Notes: a model not told the origin generated them from the letters alone. A DNA stretch of 64,000 nt from Gammaproteobacteria bacterium (GCA_037388465.1 JARRKE010000002.1:1-64000), one strand, 5' to 3'. Counted from the first letter of the stretch, positions 1-7,896 are shown. A program made the numbers and translations.

Positions 1-119
1 GCCTTGGGCCAGGCGGCGGCCAGCACGGCACGGGGGCTCAGCAGGCCCGCACCAACGGCCAGACCCACGCTGCCCGCAGCCAGCGTGCCTTTCAGAAAGG
101 TTCTGCGTTTCATGCTCAT
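1..119 (-). CDS. soxY: SoxY, N-terminal part (cut by window edge)
   Basis: Only the first 39 codons are present; the gene runs off position 1. The peptide starts MSMKRRTFLKG and continues with a small hydrophobic stretch and a PRAVLAA cleavage region. That is a twin-arginine export signal of the kind carried by SoxY, the periplasmic carrier that holds thiosulfate on a C-terminal cysteine during Sox oxidation. The carrier domain is outside the window, so identity rests on the leader and on soxX directly upstream (21 bp gap). A GAGGAG ribosome site lies about 9 bases before the first ATG; a second ATG two codons on (base 113) is possible. Likely co-transcribed with soxX. Confidence 0.7.
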   Translation of the reverse strand, partial: MSMKRRTFLKGTLAAGSVGLAVGAGLLSPRAVLAAAWPK

Positions 120-140
120 GGGGTACTTACTCCTCGGCGC

Positions 141-515
141 TTAAAGCGTGTAAATGTAGTCCGTAATCTTGTCGATCTGCTCAGCAGTCAGGATGTGATT
201 CGGACCGAAGGGGGGCATCATTGCGCTGGGGTTGAACTTGCGCTGATTGTAGATGTGTTCCCGCAACACGGCTTTGTCCGGGAAGCGAGCCTTCATCGCC
301 ACCAGCGGGGGGGCGATGGCGCCGCCGAAACTGCCGCCCTTGATCTGGTGGCAGGCAAGGCAGTTGCCCAGTTTCCGATCGAATGCCAGCTTTTTACCTT
401 GTTCGACAGCCGACGCACCATCCGCTGCCGAGGCAGTGGTGGGAACCAGTGCGAGACTGCCAAGGATTGCGCATACCGAGGCGACGGTCGCAATCAACTT
501 CGCGGGTTTCCGCAT
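141..515 (-). CDS. soxX: SoxX, sulfur-oxidation c-type cytochrome
   Basis: Small periplasmic monohaem cytochrome c of 124 residues. A Sec signal peptide ends near residue 30 (ASAAD). One haem site, CLACH, follows, and an MMPPFG segment supplies the usual axial methionine. The family trait is the GGSFGGAIAPPL stretch after the haem site and a C-terminal helix of the type LTAEQIDKITDYIYTL. SoxX pairs with SoxA to join thiosulfate to SoxY and accept the electrons. It is the first gene of a minus-strand sox operon continuing with soxY. The start has a strong AGGAGG site a few bases upstream. Confidence 0.93.
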   Translation of the reverse strand: MRKPAKLIATVASVCAILGSLALVPTTASAADGASAVEQGKKLAFDRKLGNCLACHQIKGGSFGGAIAPPLVAMKARFPDKAVLREHIYNQRKFNPSAMMPPFGPNHILTAEQIDKITDYIYTL

Positions 516-545
516 GATGACCTCCTCAAAAGTCAGTGGTTTGTT

Positions 546-640
546 TTGACCGACCTAGTTCCTTTGGTCTTTATTTAAAATGTTCGGTCAAGTGGATACT
601 TCTTATTAATGTTGAACGTCGTAAAACGTATGCATTCAAC
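546..640. promoter_or_regulatory. Candidate sox control region with two inverted repeats
   Basis: The AT-rich gap between soxX and the metallopeptidase gene (516-728) holds no gene. It contains a perfect 8-base inverted repeat, TTGACCGA (546-553) with TCGGTCAA (584-591). A second pair, GTTGAA (611-616) with TTCAAC (635-640), lies farther out. Both sit 30-125 bases upstream of the soxX start, where an operator or promoter is expected. Sox operons are often controlled by ArsR-type repressors, but no regulator gene is visible in the window and no binding motif can be assigned. This is a sequence observation, not a proven site. Confidence 0.35.
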
Positions 641-728
641 GTCCGCATAGAATACCTATTGATGAGGGGCATGCAAGTTCAAATACATGCTGGTTAAATT
701 CAAAAATTAGAATATTAGAGAATATGGG

Positions 729-2213
729 TTATTTATTTTGTTCGGGGACCTTGCTCAGCAGCTTGAGCTTGCTCTGGATGCGTTCGCGGGTAATCGAGTC
801 GCGCGGGTGATTGCGCAGTGCGATCTGCAATTGCTCGCGGGCCTGATTGTATTGCGCATGCGCGAAGCTGTATTCGGCGAGGGCCTCGTGGCTGACGGCG
901 GCATAACCCGCTTTGTCCGCGGCCTTGGCTAGGATCATGAATACTTCGGGGTTGTCCGGCTGGGTGCTGAGTACGTTGTTGAGCAACCGATAGGCCTGAT
1001 CATAGCGCCCGGCACGAATGAGGGCGTTTCCATAGGCCATCATCACCGGCTCGTATCCGGGGTAGACATTGTTCAGGCGTTCGAACTGTTCCAGTGCGGT
1101 TTTCAGATCACCATTTTCCAGGTGCGCCTGGGCCAGACTGAGCTGGAATGCGACCTCATTGGGCGAGGCCTTGGTCAGGGCCTGTAACTGCTTGATTGCA
1201 GGTGCGTAGCGGCCGCTGCGTATCAGGGCAATGGCGTACGCGTAGCGGGAGGAGGTCTTGCTGCGATAGGCGGCGCCCGATTTTTCGTATTGCGCCAACA
1301 TGTCCGCGGCCGGAGTCTCCAGCGCCTGCAGGCGTGCCCTGGCGATTTCAAAATGAACCGAATCCTTGCGGAACTTGCCCTTGAACTGATCCGCCCGCGC
1401 CCGGCTGTCCGCCAGGCGGTTGGCCGTGACCGGGTGCGTTCTCAGGAATTCGGGCACCTGATCGCTGCCGGTCAAGGTCTGGCGTTGAAGTTGAGCGAAG
1501 AAATCGGGCATGGCCTCCGGATCGTAACCGGTGTGGGCGAGGATCTGGATGCCGACGCGGTCCGCCTCCTCTTCATTGGCGCGTGAGAAGTTCAGGCGAT
1601 GCTGCTCGCCCGCCGCCAAGGTGGACAGGGCGGCCGCCTGACCGACCTCCGGGTTGTAGGCGCCGGCGATGATGGCGGCCAGCAGCGCGAGCCCTGTGGT
1701 GATGTTGAAGGTCTTGCTGCTGGCGTACATGCGTGCGATGTGGCGCTGCGTGACATGCGCCACCTCATGCGCCATGACGGCAGCCAGTTCGCTTTCGTCT
1801 TTGACGGTCAGGATCAGTCCGGAATTGACGACGATCACGCCGCCGGGTGTGGCGAAGGCGTTGATATTCGGGTCGTCGGCGATCAGGAAATGAAAGTCGT
1901 GCTGGCTGCTGCCGCTGTGTGCGGCCAGGCGGTCGCCCAGCGACTGGATGTAGCTGTTCAGCAGCGGGTCGGTGACGAGTTTGAGGTTGCCGCGGATCTG
2001 GCGCAGCAGTTCCTGGCCGAGGATGGACTCCTGGCGCGGGGTCATCACCTGGCTGGCCGGATCGCCGATATCCGGCAGGTTGAGGTCGTTTTCGGCGGCC
2101 AGCGCGGGCTGAAACGTCAGCAGCAGGGATAAGAAAAAAGGCGGCCACAGCGAGTGGCCGCCTCTGGTACTGCCGATATGCTTTGCAAAGGTCGTGAAGA
2201 CCTTGTGCAGCAT
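729..2213 (-). CDS. M48 family metallopeptidase with TPR repeats (BepA/YfgC-like)
   Basis: 494 residues. A signal peptide ends at about ALAA (residue 40). The zinc-protease motif HEVAH is at residues 149-153, with the downstream EEEADRVG glutamate helix typical of M48 peptidases. The C-terminal 200 residues are tetratricopeptide-like repeats. This layout matches periplasmic BepA/YfgC, which helps assemble or degrade outer-membrane proteins such as LptD. It starts 3 bases after the stop of the small gene upstream (2217-2522), so the two are probably co-transcribed. It is a housekeeping gene lying between the sox and sHdr clusters; no direct link to sulfur metabolism is evident. Confidence 0.88.
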   Translation of the reverse strand: MLHKVFTTFAKHIGSTRGGHSLWPPFFLSLLLTFQPALAAENDLNLPDIGDPASQVMTPRQESILGQELLRQIRGNLKLVTDPLLNSYIQSLGDRLAAHSGSSQHDFHFLIADDPNINAFATPGGVIVVNSGLILTVKDESELAAVMAHEVAHVTQRHIARMYASSKTFNITTGLALLAAIIAGAYNPEVGQAAALSTLAAGEQHRLNFSRANEEEADRVGIQILAHTGYDPEAMPDFFAQLQRQTLTGSDQVPEFLRTHPVTANRLADSRARADQFKGKFRKDSVHFEIARARLQALETPAADMLAQYEKSGAAYRSKTSSRYAYAIALIRSGRYAPAIKQLQALTKASPNEVAFQLSLAQAHLENGDLKTALEQFERLNNVYPGYEPVMMAYGNALIRAGRYDQAYRLLNNVLSTQPDNPEVFMILAKAADKAGYAAVSHEALAEYSFAHAQYNQAREQLQIALRNHPRDSITRERIQSKLKLLSKVPEQNK

Positions 2214-2216
2214 GGA

Positions 2217-2522
2217 CTACTTGCCCAGGCCGGGCGCCGAGCTGTAGGTGGTCATGCTGTTGCGCGTTTCCCAGGTCTTCTGGGCAAGCACGGCTTCGGG
2301 GAGCATGAACTTCTTGGGGTCGGCGACGCTGATCGTTTTGACGATCTTGGTCACGTCGTCGTACTTGATCTTGAGCAGCATGCCGCCCTTGTCGGTCATG
2401 CGGGCAATCATGTAGTCGTCGTACAGGCGATAGACGTAGATGTTCGCGGGGCGAAGCTTACCCTGCTCGTCACGCAGCGTGACGGAGTACATCGTGTCGG
2501 TGGAGAATACGTTCTTGTCCAA
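2217..2522 (-). CDS. Conserved-looking small protein of unknown function
   Basis: 101 residues, soluble, no signal peptide or cysteine, lysine-rich in the middle. I do not recognise the family. The predicted start is TTG with a GAGGAGA ribosome site just upstream; an ATG ten codons further in (MYSVTLRDEQ) is an alternative. It is divergent from the rhodanese gene that opens the sHdr cluster and is followed at 3 bases by the M48 peptidase gene. Codon use and spacing support a real gene. No function can be inferred beyond possible co-expression with the peptidase. Confidence 0.6.
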   Translation of the reverse strand: MDKNVFSTDTMYSVTLRDEQGKLRPANIYVYRLYDDYMIARMTDKGGMLLKIKYDDVTKIVKTISVADPKKFMLPEAVLAQKTWETRNSMTTYSSAPGLGK

Positions 2523-2659
2523 GGCTGCCTCTCCTCGTAAAGATCTGGGCTGAGATAAGCTAAGCTCGTAAAAATATCACGCCGGGCTGGGCGGTGACAA
2601 TCTCACAGCGGGGCGGGAGACCGTGCGGAATCTTCGTACTGTACCCTCGGATAGTAACT

Positions 2660-2679
2660 ATATTACAATTTTCTTATAT
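2660..2679. promoter_or_regulatory. AT-rich imperfect palindrome upstream of the sHdr cluster
   Basis: The 200-base divergent gap (2523-2722) holds a 20-base AT-rich imperfect palindrome running from ATATTAC to CTTATAT, with 14 of 20 positions symmetric. It lies 44 bases before the rhodanese start, where a promoter and repressor site would be expected. Known sHdr clusters are controlled by ArsR/SmtB-type repressors that bind AT-rich imperfect dyads. This site fits that general form, but no regulator is encoded nearby. Confidence 0.35.
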
Positions 2680-2722
2680 TTGACGCGGTCCTGCTGAGAC
2701 CCGGCTTTTCAGGAGAATCGAG

Positions 2723-3079
2723 ATGTTTGGTTTCAACGAGCTTGATGCTGCCACCCTGGCGGAATGGATGAAGACTGGTGAAAAGCTCCGCCTGGTGGAT
2801 GTTCGTACACCTGCCGAGACATCCCGCGGGGTGATTGCCGGCGCGGAACTGCTGCCGCTGCACCTGCTGCCGCTGAAGATCCAGGATCTCGTCGGTGACG
2901 GCACCAAGGTCGTGTTCTATTGCCAGAGCGGCGCCCGTTCGGCGCAGGCCTGCGCCTTTTTCGCCCAGAACGGCGTGGGGGAGGCCTACAACCTGCGCGG
3001 CGGCATCATGGGCTGGCTGGGGGCCGGGCTGCCCATCGGGGCGCCCTCCGAGGACGCGCTTACGGCTTCCGCCCGCTGA
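2723..3079 (+). CDS. Single-domain rhodanese (Rhd) of the sHdr cluster
   Basis: 118 residues with one rhodanese domain. The active-site loop is CQSGARS (Cys67), preceded by a LVDVRTPAE strand. Such proteins carry persulfide sulfur on the cysteine. In sulfur oxidisers Rhd works with TusA and DsrE-type carriers to bring cytoplasmic sulfane sulfur to the sHdr complex. It is the first gene of the plus-strand sulfur region, with a ribosome site AGGAGAATCGAG before the ATG. The usual tusA neighbour is not found between it and dsrE3A. Confidence 0.88.
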   Translation: MFGFNELDAATLAEWMKTGEKLRLVDVRTPAETSRGVIAGAELLPLHLLPLKIQDLVGDGTKVVFYCQSGARSAQACAFFAQNGVGEAYNLRGGIMGWLGAGLPIGAPSEDALTASAR

Positions 3080-3142
3080 TACCGGGGGCGGCTGATTCGG
3101 CCCGGCGGCGGTTTTCTTGCACCAGTTTGTTGGCCGTTCGAC

Positions 3143-3171
3143 TTGCCTTCCGCGGCTTAATCGCCTATAAG
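3143..3171 (+). promoter_or_regulatory. Sigma-70-like promoter and GC-rich leader before dsrE3A
   Basis: TTGCCT (3143-3148), a 17-base spacer and TATAAG (3166-3171) form a good housekeeping promoter. Transcription would start near 3178, leaving a GC-rich leader of about 160 bases before dsrE3A. The leader can form several hairpins, for example GGGGC (3186-3190) with GCCCC (3197-3201). No open reading frame of TusA type is present in 3080-3339. The long leader might carry post-transcriptional control, but no known riboswitch class is recognised. Confidence 0.5.
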
Positions 3172-3339
3172 ATGCGCCCTTTGAGCGGGGCAAAGGCCCC
3201 GTGTGCGTGTTCCGCGCGGGCTTCGGGTCGGTCGCTGCCTTGGAGTTTTGACCCGCCGTGCGGCCGGTCGCGCCTCATGCCCGGGCCGGGTGTGTGGTGC
3301 GAACAACCCGAGACCGATTCTTAAAAGAGGCGCATATAC

Positions 3340-3807
3340 ATGTCTGAAAAAAAGCTCGCCATCATCGCCACTAAGGGGACGCTCGACTGGGGCTATCCTC
3401 CTTTCATCCTGGCCTCGACCGCCGCCGCACTGGGTTACCAGGTCGAAGTGTTCTTCACCTTCTACGGTCTCCAGTTGCTCAAGAAGAAGCTGAATCTGCA
3501 GGTCACTTCGCTGGGCAATCCCGGCATGCCCATGCCGATGCCTATGCCCGTCATGCTGCAGGCGCTGCCCGGTATGCAGGGCATGATGACCATGATGATG
3601 AAAAAGAAAATGGCCTCCAAGGGCGTGGCCAGTCTGGAGGACCTGCGGGAACTTTGTCAGGAGGCCGACGTCAAGATGGTCGCCTGCCAGATGACCGTGG
3701 ACCTGTTCGAAATGTCCACCTCGGAATTCATCGACGGTATCGAGTACGGCGGCGCTGCGACTTTCTTCGAATTTGCCGGCGAATCCGATATTTGTCTTTA
3801 CATTTAA
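3340..3807 (+). CDS. dsrE3A: DsrE3A-type sulfurtransferase
   Basis: 155-residue DsrE/DsrF-fold protein. It has the beta-strand start KLAIIATKGTLDWGYPP, a methionine-rich middle (residues 63-91) and two cysteines, Cys106 and Cys116. The latter, in ACQMTVDLF, is the family's conserved sulfur-carrying residue. DsrE3A proteins relay persulfide between rhodanese, TusA and the sHdr/LbpA system in the cytoplasm. The gene lies between rhd and hdrC1, the usual place. The methionine-rich insert is a known trait of this subfamily. Confidence 0.85.
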   Translation: MSEKKLAIIATKGTLDWGYPPFILASTAAALGYQVEVFFTFYGLQLLKKKLNLQVTSLGNPGMPMPMPMPVMLQALPGMQGMMTMMMKKKMASKGVASLEDLRELCQEADVKMVACQMTVDLFEMSTSEFIDGIEYGGAATFFEFAGESDICLYI

Positions 3808-3928
3808 ACTCTTGGATTTTGTGCGGTCATTAGGTCTGTTCTTGGTGGTTTGATATATACTCATTCGACTGGAATAGACGACCGAATTGGTAAGGTATTC
3901 ACGTCAGACCTTTAGCTGAGGTACTTCT

Positions 3929-4621
3929 ATGGCAACCTATGCTGAGATGCAGCAGATTTACGACGACATTCGTGGCGATTTCCGTTACGACCACGAGCTG
4001 AACGGCTGCCTCAATTGCGGTATCTGCACCGCGACTTGTCCTTCCGCTCAGTTCTACGACTACAGCCCCCGCGAAATCGTCCAGCTGCTCTGGACTGAAA
4101 ACGTCGAACAGATTTACGACGCCATGCAAGAAAAGATCTGGGCCTGCGCCCAGTGCATGACCTGCGCCGCGCGTTGCCCCTTCAAGAATTCGCCCGGTGG
4201 TCTGGTTGCCATCATGCGCGAGGTTGCCATCAAGCACGAAATGCAGTCCGCCAAGGACGTGCTCCGTCCCTTTGGTCGCGTGATGCTCAAGCTCATCACC
4301 ACCGGCAACCAGCTTTCCCCGGACATGATTCAGCCCGATCACTTCCCGGACTGGGGTCCGAACATCCAGAAGGTCGAAGGCGACCTGCTGACCCTACGCA
4401 AGGCCATTCCGGTCAAGACCCTGCAGACCGTCGAAACGGCCTGGGAAGTCTCCCTCAAGACCTCCGTTGAGATGTACACCATCTGGGAGATGACGGGCGT
4501 GCTGGATTCCCTCGAGCTGATGGATGAAAACCTCTTTGACGTTATCGAAGACTTCATCGATGAAAAGCGTGAAGACTACGAAGACTGGCTCGAGGAGCAG
4601 GAAGAGGAAGACGACGATTAA
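3929..4621 (+). CDS. hdrC1: HdrC1, iron-sulfur subunit of the sHdr complex
   Basis: 230 residues. Two 4Fe-4S cluster motifs lie near residues 27-37 (CLNCGICTATC) and 72-82 (CAQCMTCAARC), followed by a helical region and a strongly acidic C-terminus (EEQEEEDDD). HdrC subunits pass electrons between the flavin subunit HdrA and the catalytic HdrB subunit. A GAGG ribosome site precedes the ATG. The 121-base gap after dsrE3A is AT-rich around 3850-3857 (ATATATAC) and may hold an internal promoter for the hdr genes. First gene of the canonical order C1-B1-A-hyp-C2-B2. Confidence 0.93.
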   Translation: MATYAEMQQIYDDIRGDFRYDHELNGCLNCGICTATCPSAQFYDYSPREIVQLLWTENVEQIYDAMQEKIWACAQCMTCAARCPFKNSPGGLVAIMREVAIKHEMQSAKDVLRPFGRVMLKLITTGNQLSPDMIQPDHFPDWGPNIQKVEGDLLTLRKAIPVKTLQTVETAWEVSLKTSVEMYTIWEMTGVLDSLELMDENLFDVIEDFIDEKREDYEDWLEEQEEEDDD

Positions 4622-4676
4622 CGCTCTGGCTTACTAATCAGCCATAAGTTCTCGAATACAAACTAGGAGAATTGCC

Positions 4677-6026
4677 ATGACAGATCAGACTCCTAACAGC
4701 ACTGAAGGCCAAGGCATCGCCGGTCACGGTTCCTTCTTCCAGCAGACCGATCTTTCCGCTGAAGAAGCCGTACGTGCTACCGATTGGGTCCGCAAGCATG
4801 TGGACCGTCGCACCGTCGATCTCGGCGACCGTATGGACGACGTGCGCGAGCACATGTACGAGCTCGAGAAGGAAGGTGAGATCATCATTCACCGCATCAC
4901 GGACGACCACGAGCCGATTTCGGTCAAGACCATGTTCGGCTGGGACAAGAAGGTCCCCACCAAGCAGCTGTGGCACCACAAATCCTGTGGTCAGTGCGGC
5001 AACATCCCGGGTTATCCGACTTCCATTATCTGGTTCATGAACGAGTTCGGCTTCGTGCCGGGCAAGGATTACCTGGACGAAACCGATCAGACCTCCTGCA
5101 CCGCCTGGAACTATCACGGTTCCGGTATCGGTAACGTGGAAGCCCTGGCGGCTGTGTTCCTGCGCAACTTCCACCAGGCCTATGTGTCCGGCAAGCAGCA
5201 CGGCTTCGAGCTCGGCCACTTCTTCCCGCTGGTTCACTGCGGCACCTCCTTCGGCAACTACAAGGAGATCCGCAAGTACCTGGTGGAATCCGCCGAACTG
5301 CGCGAGAAGGTCACCAAGATCCTCGGCAAGCTGGGTCGTCTGGTCGACGGCAAGCTGGTGATCCCGGAAGAGATCATTCACTACTCCGAGTGGGTGCACG
5401 TGATGCGCAACCGCATCGCCTCCGATCTGCAGAAGATCGACGTGTCCAACATCCGCGCGACCTCCCACGTGGCCTGCCATTACTACAAGATGGTGCACGA
5501 GGATGCGGTCTACGATCCGACCGTGCTGGGCGGCAACCGTACCGCCATCATCACCTCCGTCGCTCAGGCGCTGGGCGCCCAGGTGATCGACTACTCCACG
5601 TGGTATGACTGCTGCGGCTTCGGCTTCCGTCACATCATCTCCGAGCGCGAATTCACCCGTTCCTTCACCATGGACCGCAAGATCCGTGTGGCGCGTGAAG
5701 AAGCTAACGCCGATGTGATGCTGGCCAACGACACCGGTTGCGTCACCACCATGGACAAGAACCAGTGGATCGGTCGTGCGCACGACAAGAACTTCTCCAT
5801 CCCGATCATGGCTGACGTTCAGTTCGCCGCGCTTGCATGTGGCGCCGATCCCTTTAAAATTGTCCAGCTTCAGTGGCACGCTTCGCCTTGCGAGGATCTC
5901 GTCGAGAAGATGGGTATCAGCTGGAGTGAGGCCAAGTCCACCTTCCAGGAATACCTGAAGGAAGTCGAAGCAGGCAACATTGAATATCTCTACAACCCAG
6001 AACTCGCATACGGGGGTAAGGCTTAA
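4677..6026 (+). CDS. hdrB1: HdrB1 subunit of the sHdr complex
   Basis: 449 residues, longer than HdrB2. Cysteine motifs include SCGQCGNIPG (about residue 102), ATSHVACHYYK, a CCGFGFRH site of the CCG-domain type, and ANDTGC. CCG domains in HdrB bind the unusual iron-sulfur clusters that act on sulfur substrates; here the reaction probably runs in the oxidative direction, releasing sulfite. A clear TAGGAG ribosome site precedes the ATG. The stop codon is directly followed by the hdrA start (0-base gap), so the two are translationally coupled. Confidence 0.92.
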   Translation: MTDQTPNSTEGQGIAGHGSFFQQTDLSAEEAVRATDWVRKHVDRRTVDLGDRMDDVREHMYELEKEGEIIIHRITDDHEPISVKTMFGWDKKVPTKQLWHHKSCGQCGNIPGYPTSIIWFMNEFGFVPGKDYLDETDQTSCTAWNYHGSGIGNVEALAAVFLRNFHQAYVSGKQHGFELGHFFPLVHCGTSFGNYKEIRKYLVESAELREKVTKILGKLGRLVDGKLVIPEEIIHYSEWVHVMRNRIASDLQKIDVSNIRATSHVACHYYKMVHEDAVYDPTVLGGNRTAIITSVAQALGAQVIDYSTWYDCCGFGFRHIISEREFTRSFTMDRKIRVAREEANADVMLANDTGCVTTMDKNQWIGRAHDKNFSIPIMADVQFAALACGADPFKIVQLQWHASPCEDLVEKMGISWSEAKSTFQEYLKEVEAGNIEYLYNPELAYGGKA

Positions 6027-7076
6027 ATGCAGGACACAGTACTCGTTGTTGGGGCGGGCCCCGCTGGCCTGTCCGCAGCCTCTAGCGTCACCGCGGCCGG
6101 TTTCAAGGCCGTCCTGGTCGAAAAGGAAGAGGTGCTTGGTGGTGCCCCGATTCTGTCGGGCTATGCCAAACTGGTACCCTCCGGTGAGTGGGCGAAGGAT
6201 GCCATCGGTCGTATGGTCAGCCGCGCCGAAGACGACTCCAATGTGACCGTCCACAAGGGTGCCAAGGTTGCCCAGCTGGATGGTGAGGCCGGTAACTTCA
6301 CCGCGACCCTGAGCAACGGCGAAAAGGTCAATGCCGGTGCGGTGGTGCTCGCCACGGGCTTTACCCATTTCGACTCCATCAATAAGCCCGAATGGGGTTT
6401 CGGCACCTACGAAGACGTGCTGACCACCACCCAGATGGAGCAGATGGTCGCCACCGGCAAGATCGCCTGTCCTTCGGACGGTCGTGTGCCGGAACGCGTC
6501 GCGATTCTGCTGTGCGTGGGTTCCCGTGACCGTCAGATCGGCCGCGAGTGGTGCTCCAAGATCTGCTGCACCGTGTCGGCGAACCTGGCCATGGAGATCA
6601 AGGAAATCTCCCCGGAGACGGACGTGTTCATCTACTACATGGACATCCGTACCTTCGGCCTCTATGAGGACAAGTTCTATTGGAAGTCCCAGGAGGAGTT
6701 CAAGACCAAGTTCGTGAAGGCGCGTATCGCCGAAGTGACCGCTTCCGGTGACGGCCGCCTGCTGGTCAAGGGCGAAGACACCCTGGTCAAGCGTCCCATC
6801 ATTATCCCGATGGATATCGTGGTGCACGCTGTCGGCATGGATCCGAACGAGGACAACCCCGAGATCTCGAGGGTTTTCGGTGTGGGTCTCGAAAAGCACG
6901 GCTTCATCGAGCGTGCCGAGCACTACACGAACACCTGTGGTACCAGCCGTCGCGGTGTTTATTCCTGCGGTGCTGCCTACGGGCCGGAAACGATCGACGA
7001 CTCGATCTCGCAGGGCGCCGCAGCGGGTTCGCGTGCCGTGGCCGACCTGCATGCTCTGGTTCGGAAAGCAAGCTGA
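6027..7076 (+). CDS. hdrA: HdrA, flavin subunit of the sHdr complex
   Basis: 349 residues. The N-terminal dinucleotide-binding motif VVGAGPAGLSAA marks FAD binding. A cysteine segment CVGSRDRQIGREWCSKICC around residues 163-181 matches the cluster-binding region of HdrA proteins. The C-terminal GVYSCGAAYGPETIDDSISQG closes the flavoprotein fold. It is the short sHdrA form, lacking the extra ferredoxin domains of methanogen HdrA, consistent with a sulfur-oxidising role. A long hairpin begins five bases after the stop codon. Confidence 0.93.
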   Translation: MQDTVLVVGAGPAGLSAASSVTAAGFKAVLVEKEEVLGGAPILSGYAKLVPSGEWAKDAIGRMVSRAEDDSNVTVHKGAKVAQLDGEAGNFTATLSNGEKVNAGAVVLATGFTHFDSINKPEWGFGTYEDVLTTTQMEQMVATGKIACPSDGRVPERVAILLCVGSRDRQIGREWCSKICCTVSANLAMEIKEISPETDVFIYYMDIRTFGLYEDKFYWKSQEEFKTKFVKARIAEVTASGDGRLLVKGEDTLVKRPIIIPMDIVVHAVGMDPNEDNPEISRVFGVGLEKHGFIERAEHYTNTCGTSRRGVYSCGAAYGPETIDDSISQGAAAGSRAVADLHALVRKAS

Positions 7077-7080
7077 AGCC

Positions 7081-7115
7081 AAGGCGGCGGGGGATTCGAT
7101 AACCCCCGCCGCCTT
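7081..7115 (+). other. Perfect 13-bp hairpin between hdrA and hyp
   Basis: AAGGCGGCGGGGG (7081-7093) pairs perfectly with CCCCCGCCGCCTT (7103-7115) around a 9-base loop. The stem is almost all G-C and starts 5 bases after the hdrA stop. No T-run follows, so it is not a typical intrinsic terminator. It could stabilise the upstream mRNA, cause partial termination or set a processing point that lowers expression of the genes after hdrA. Confidence 0.75.
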
Positions 7116-7125
7116 GCCTGTCGAG

Positions 7126-7896
7126 ATGGACGACCGCATTGCGGAGTCCAAGCTCGATGCTCTGCTGAGTGAGCTTGAGGAGCGAGGCGGGCTTGAACCG
7201 TTCCTTGCTTCCCTCCAAGCGAAACATGAGCTCTTTCTGGCCGCGCTGCCTGAGCAGGAGCCGCAGCAGCTGTCACGCGATGCGGTAAACGCAGTGATCA
7301 ACTGCGTGTTCACCGCACGCCGCAAGCTGCGTGAGTTCCTCGCCGAAATCGAGGAAACGGCCCTGTTCGACGCGCTGAAGCAGTTGGCCTACAGCGATGA
7401 ATCGCTGACTGACCGGTTGCAGCAGTTCGTGGAAGTCGTGCCGCAAGAGCAGAAGAAACAGCGACGCGCCATGTGGGACCTGGGCGCCGAAATCCTGCAC
7501 TTTCGCAGGCCGGAGGCGATACCCCTCATGACGCGTTGGGTATGGGATTCCAGTACCGCAAGTGGTGCGCTGCGGGAGTTCATCCGACTGGGTGACAGCC
7601 TCGACAGCGTACCGCTGGATACCCGTCCGGAAACGTTCGAAGGCGGACGTGTCTGGCTGGCGGAGGTGCTGAACGAGCGGGGTTTTTACCGCGAGGTGCC
7701 CTACCTGGTGGACCTTGTCATGGCGCAGGCCTACGCGGACTACGTCAAGGCGATGTCCAGCGGTTTCGGAATGATCGACGCAGAGTTTGGCGCTCAGCAG
7801 GATCCCCTGGAGTTTTTGGTAAAGCTTCTTGGTGTGGACAGTCGTACCGCTGGAGCGGGGGCTGAGCCGGGATCCCGACCAGATACATTGCATTAA
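7126..7896 (+). CDS. Hyp, conserved unknown protein of sHdr clusters
   Basis: 256 residues if translation starts at ATG 7126. An in-frame ATG at 7051 would overlap the end of hdrA and give 281 residues, but would read through the hairpin. Neither start has a strong ribosome site, which suggests coupling to hdrA. The protein is soluble, largely helical and acidic, with no cysteine motif, signal peptide or membrane segment. A gene of unknown function at this exact place (hdrA-hyp-hdrC2) is a standing feature of sHdr operons, so it probably belongs to the complex or its assembly. That role is inferred from position only. Confidence 0.75.
   Translation: MDDRIAESKLDALLSELEERGGLEPFLASLQAKHELFLAALPEQEPQQLSRDAVNAVINCVFTARRKLREFLAEIEETALFDALKQLAYSDESLTDRLQQFVEVVPQEQKKQRRAMWDLGAEILHFRRPEAIPLMTRWVWDSSTASGALREFIRLGDSLDSVPLDTRPETFEGGRVWLAEVLNERGFYREVPYLVDLVMAQAYADYVKAMSSGFGMIDAEFGAQQDPLEFLVKLLGVDSRTAGAGAEPGSRPDTLH

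Noticed and set aside
4638-7325. 895-codon open frame on the minus strand opposite hdrB1-hdrA
   Set aside because: It lies antisense to clearly recognised hdr genes; long antisense frames are common in GC-rich DNA. No ribosome site or domain.
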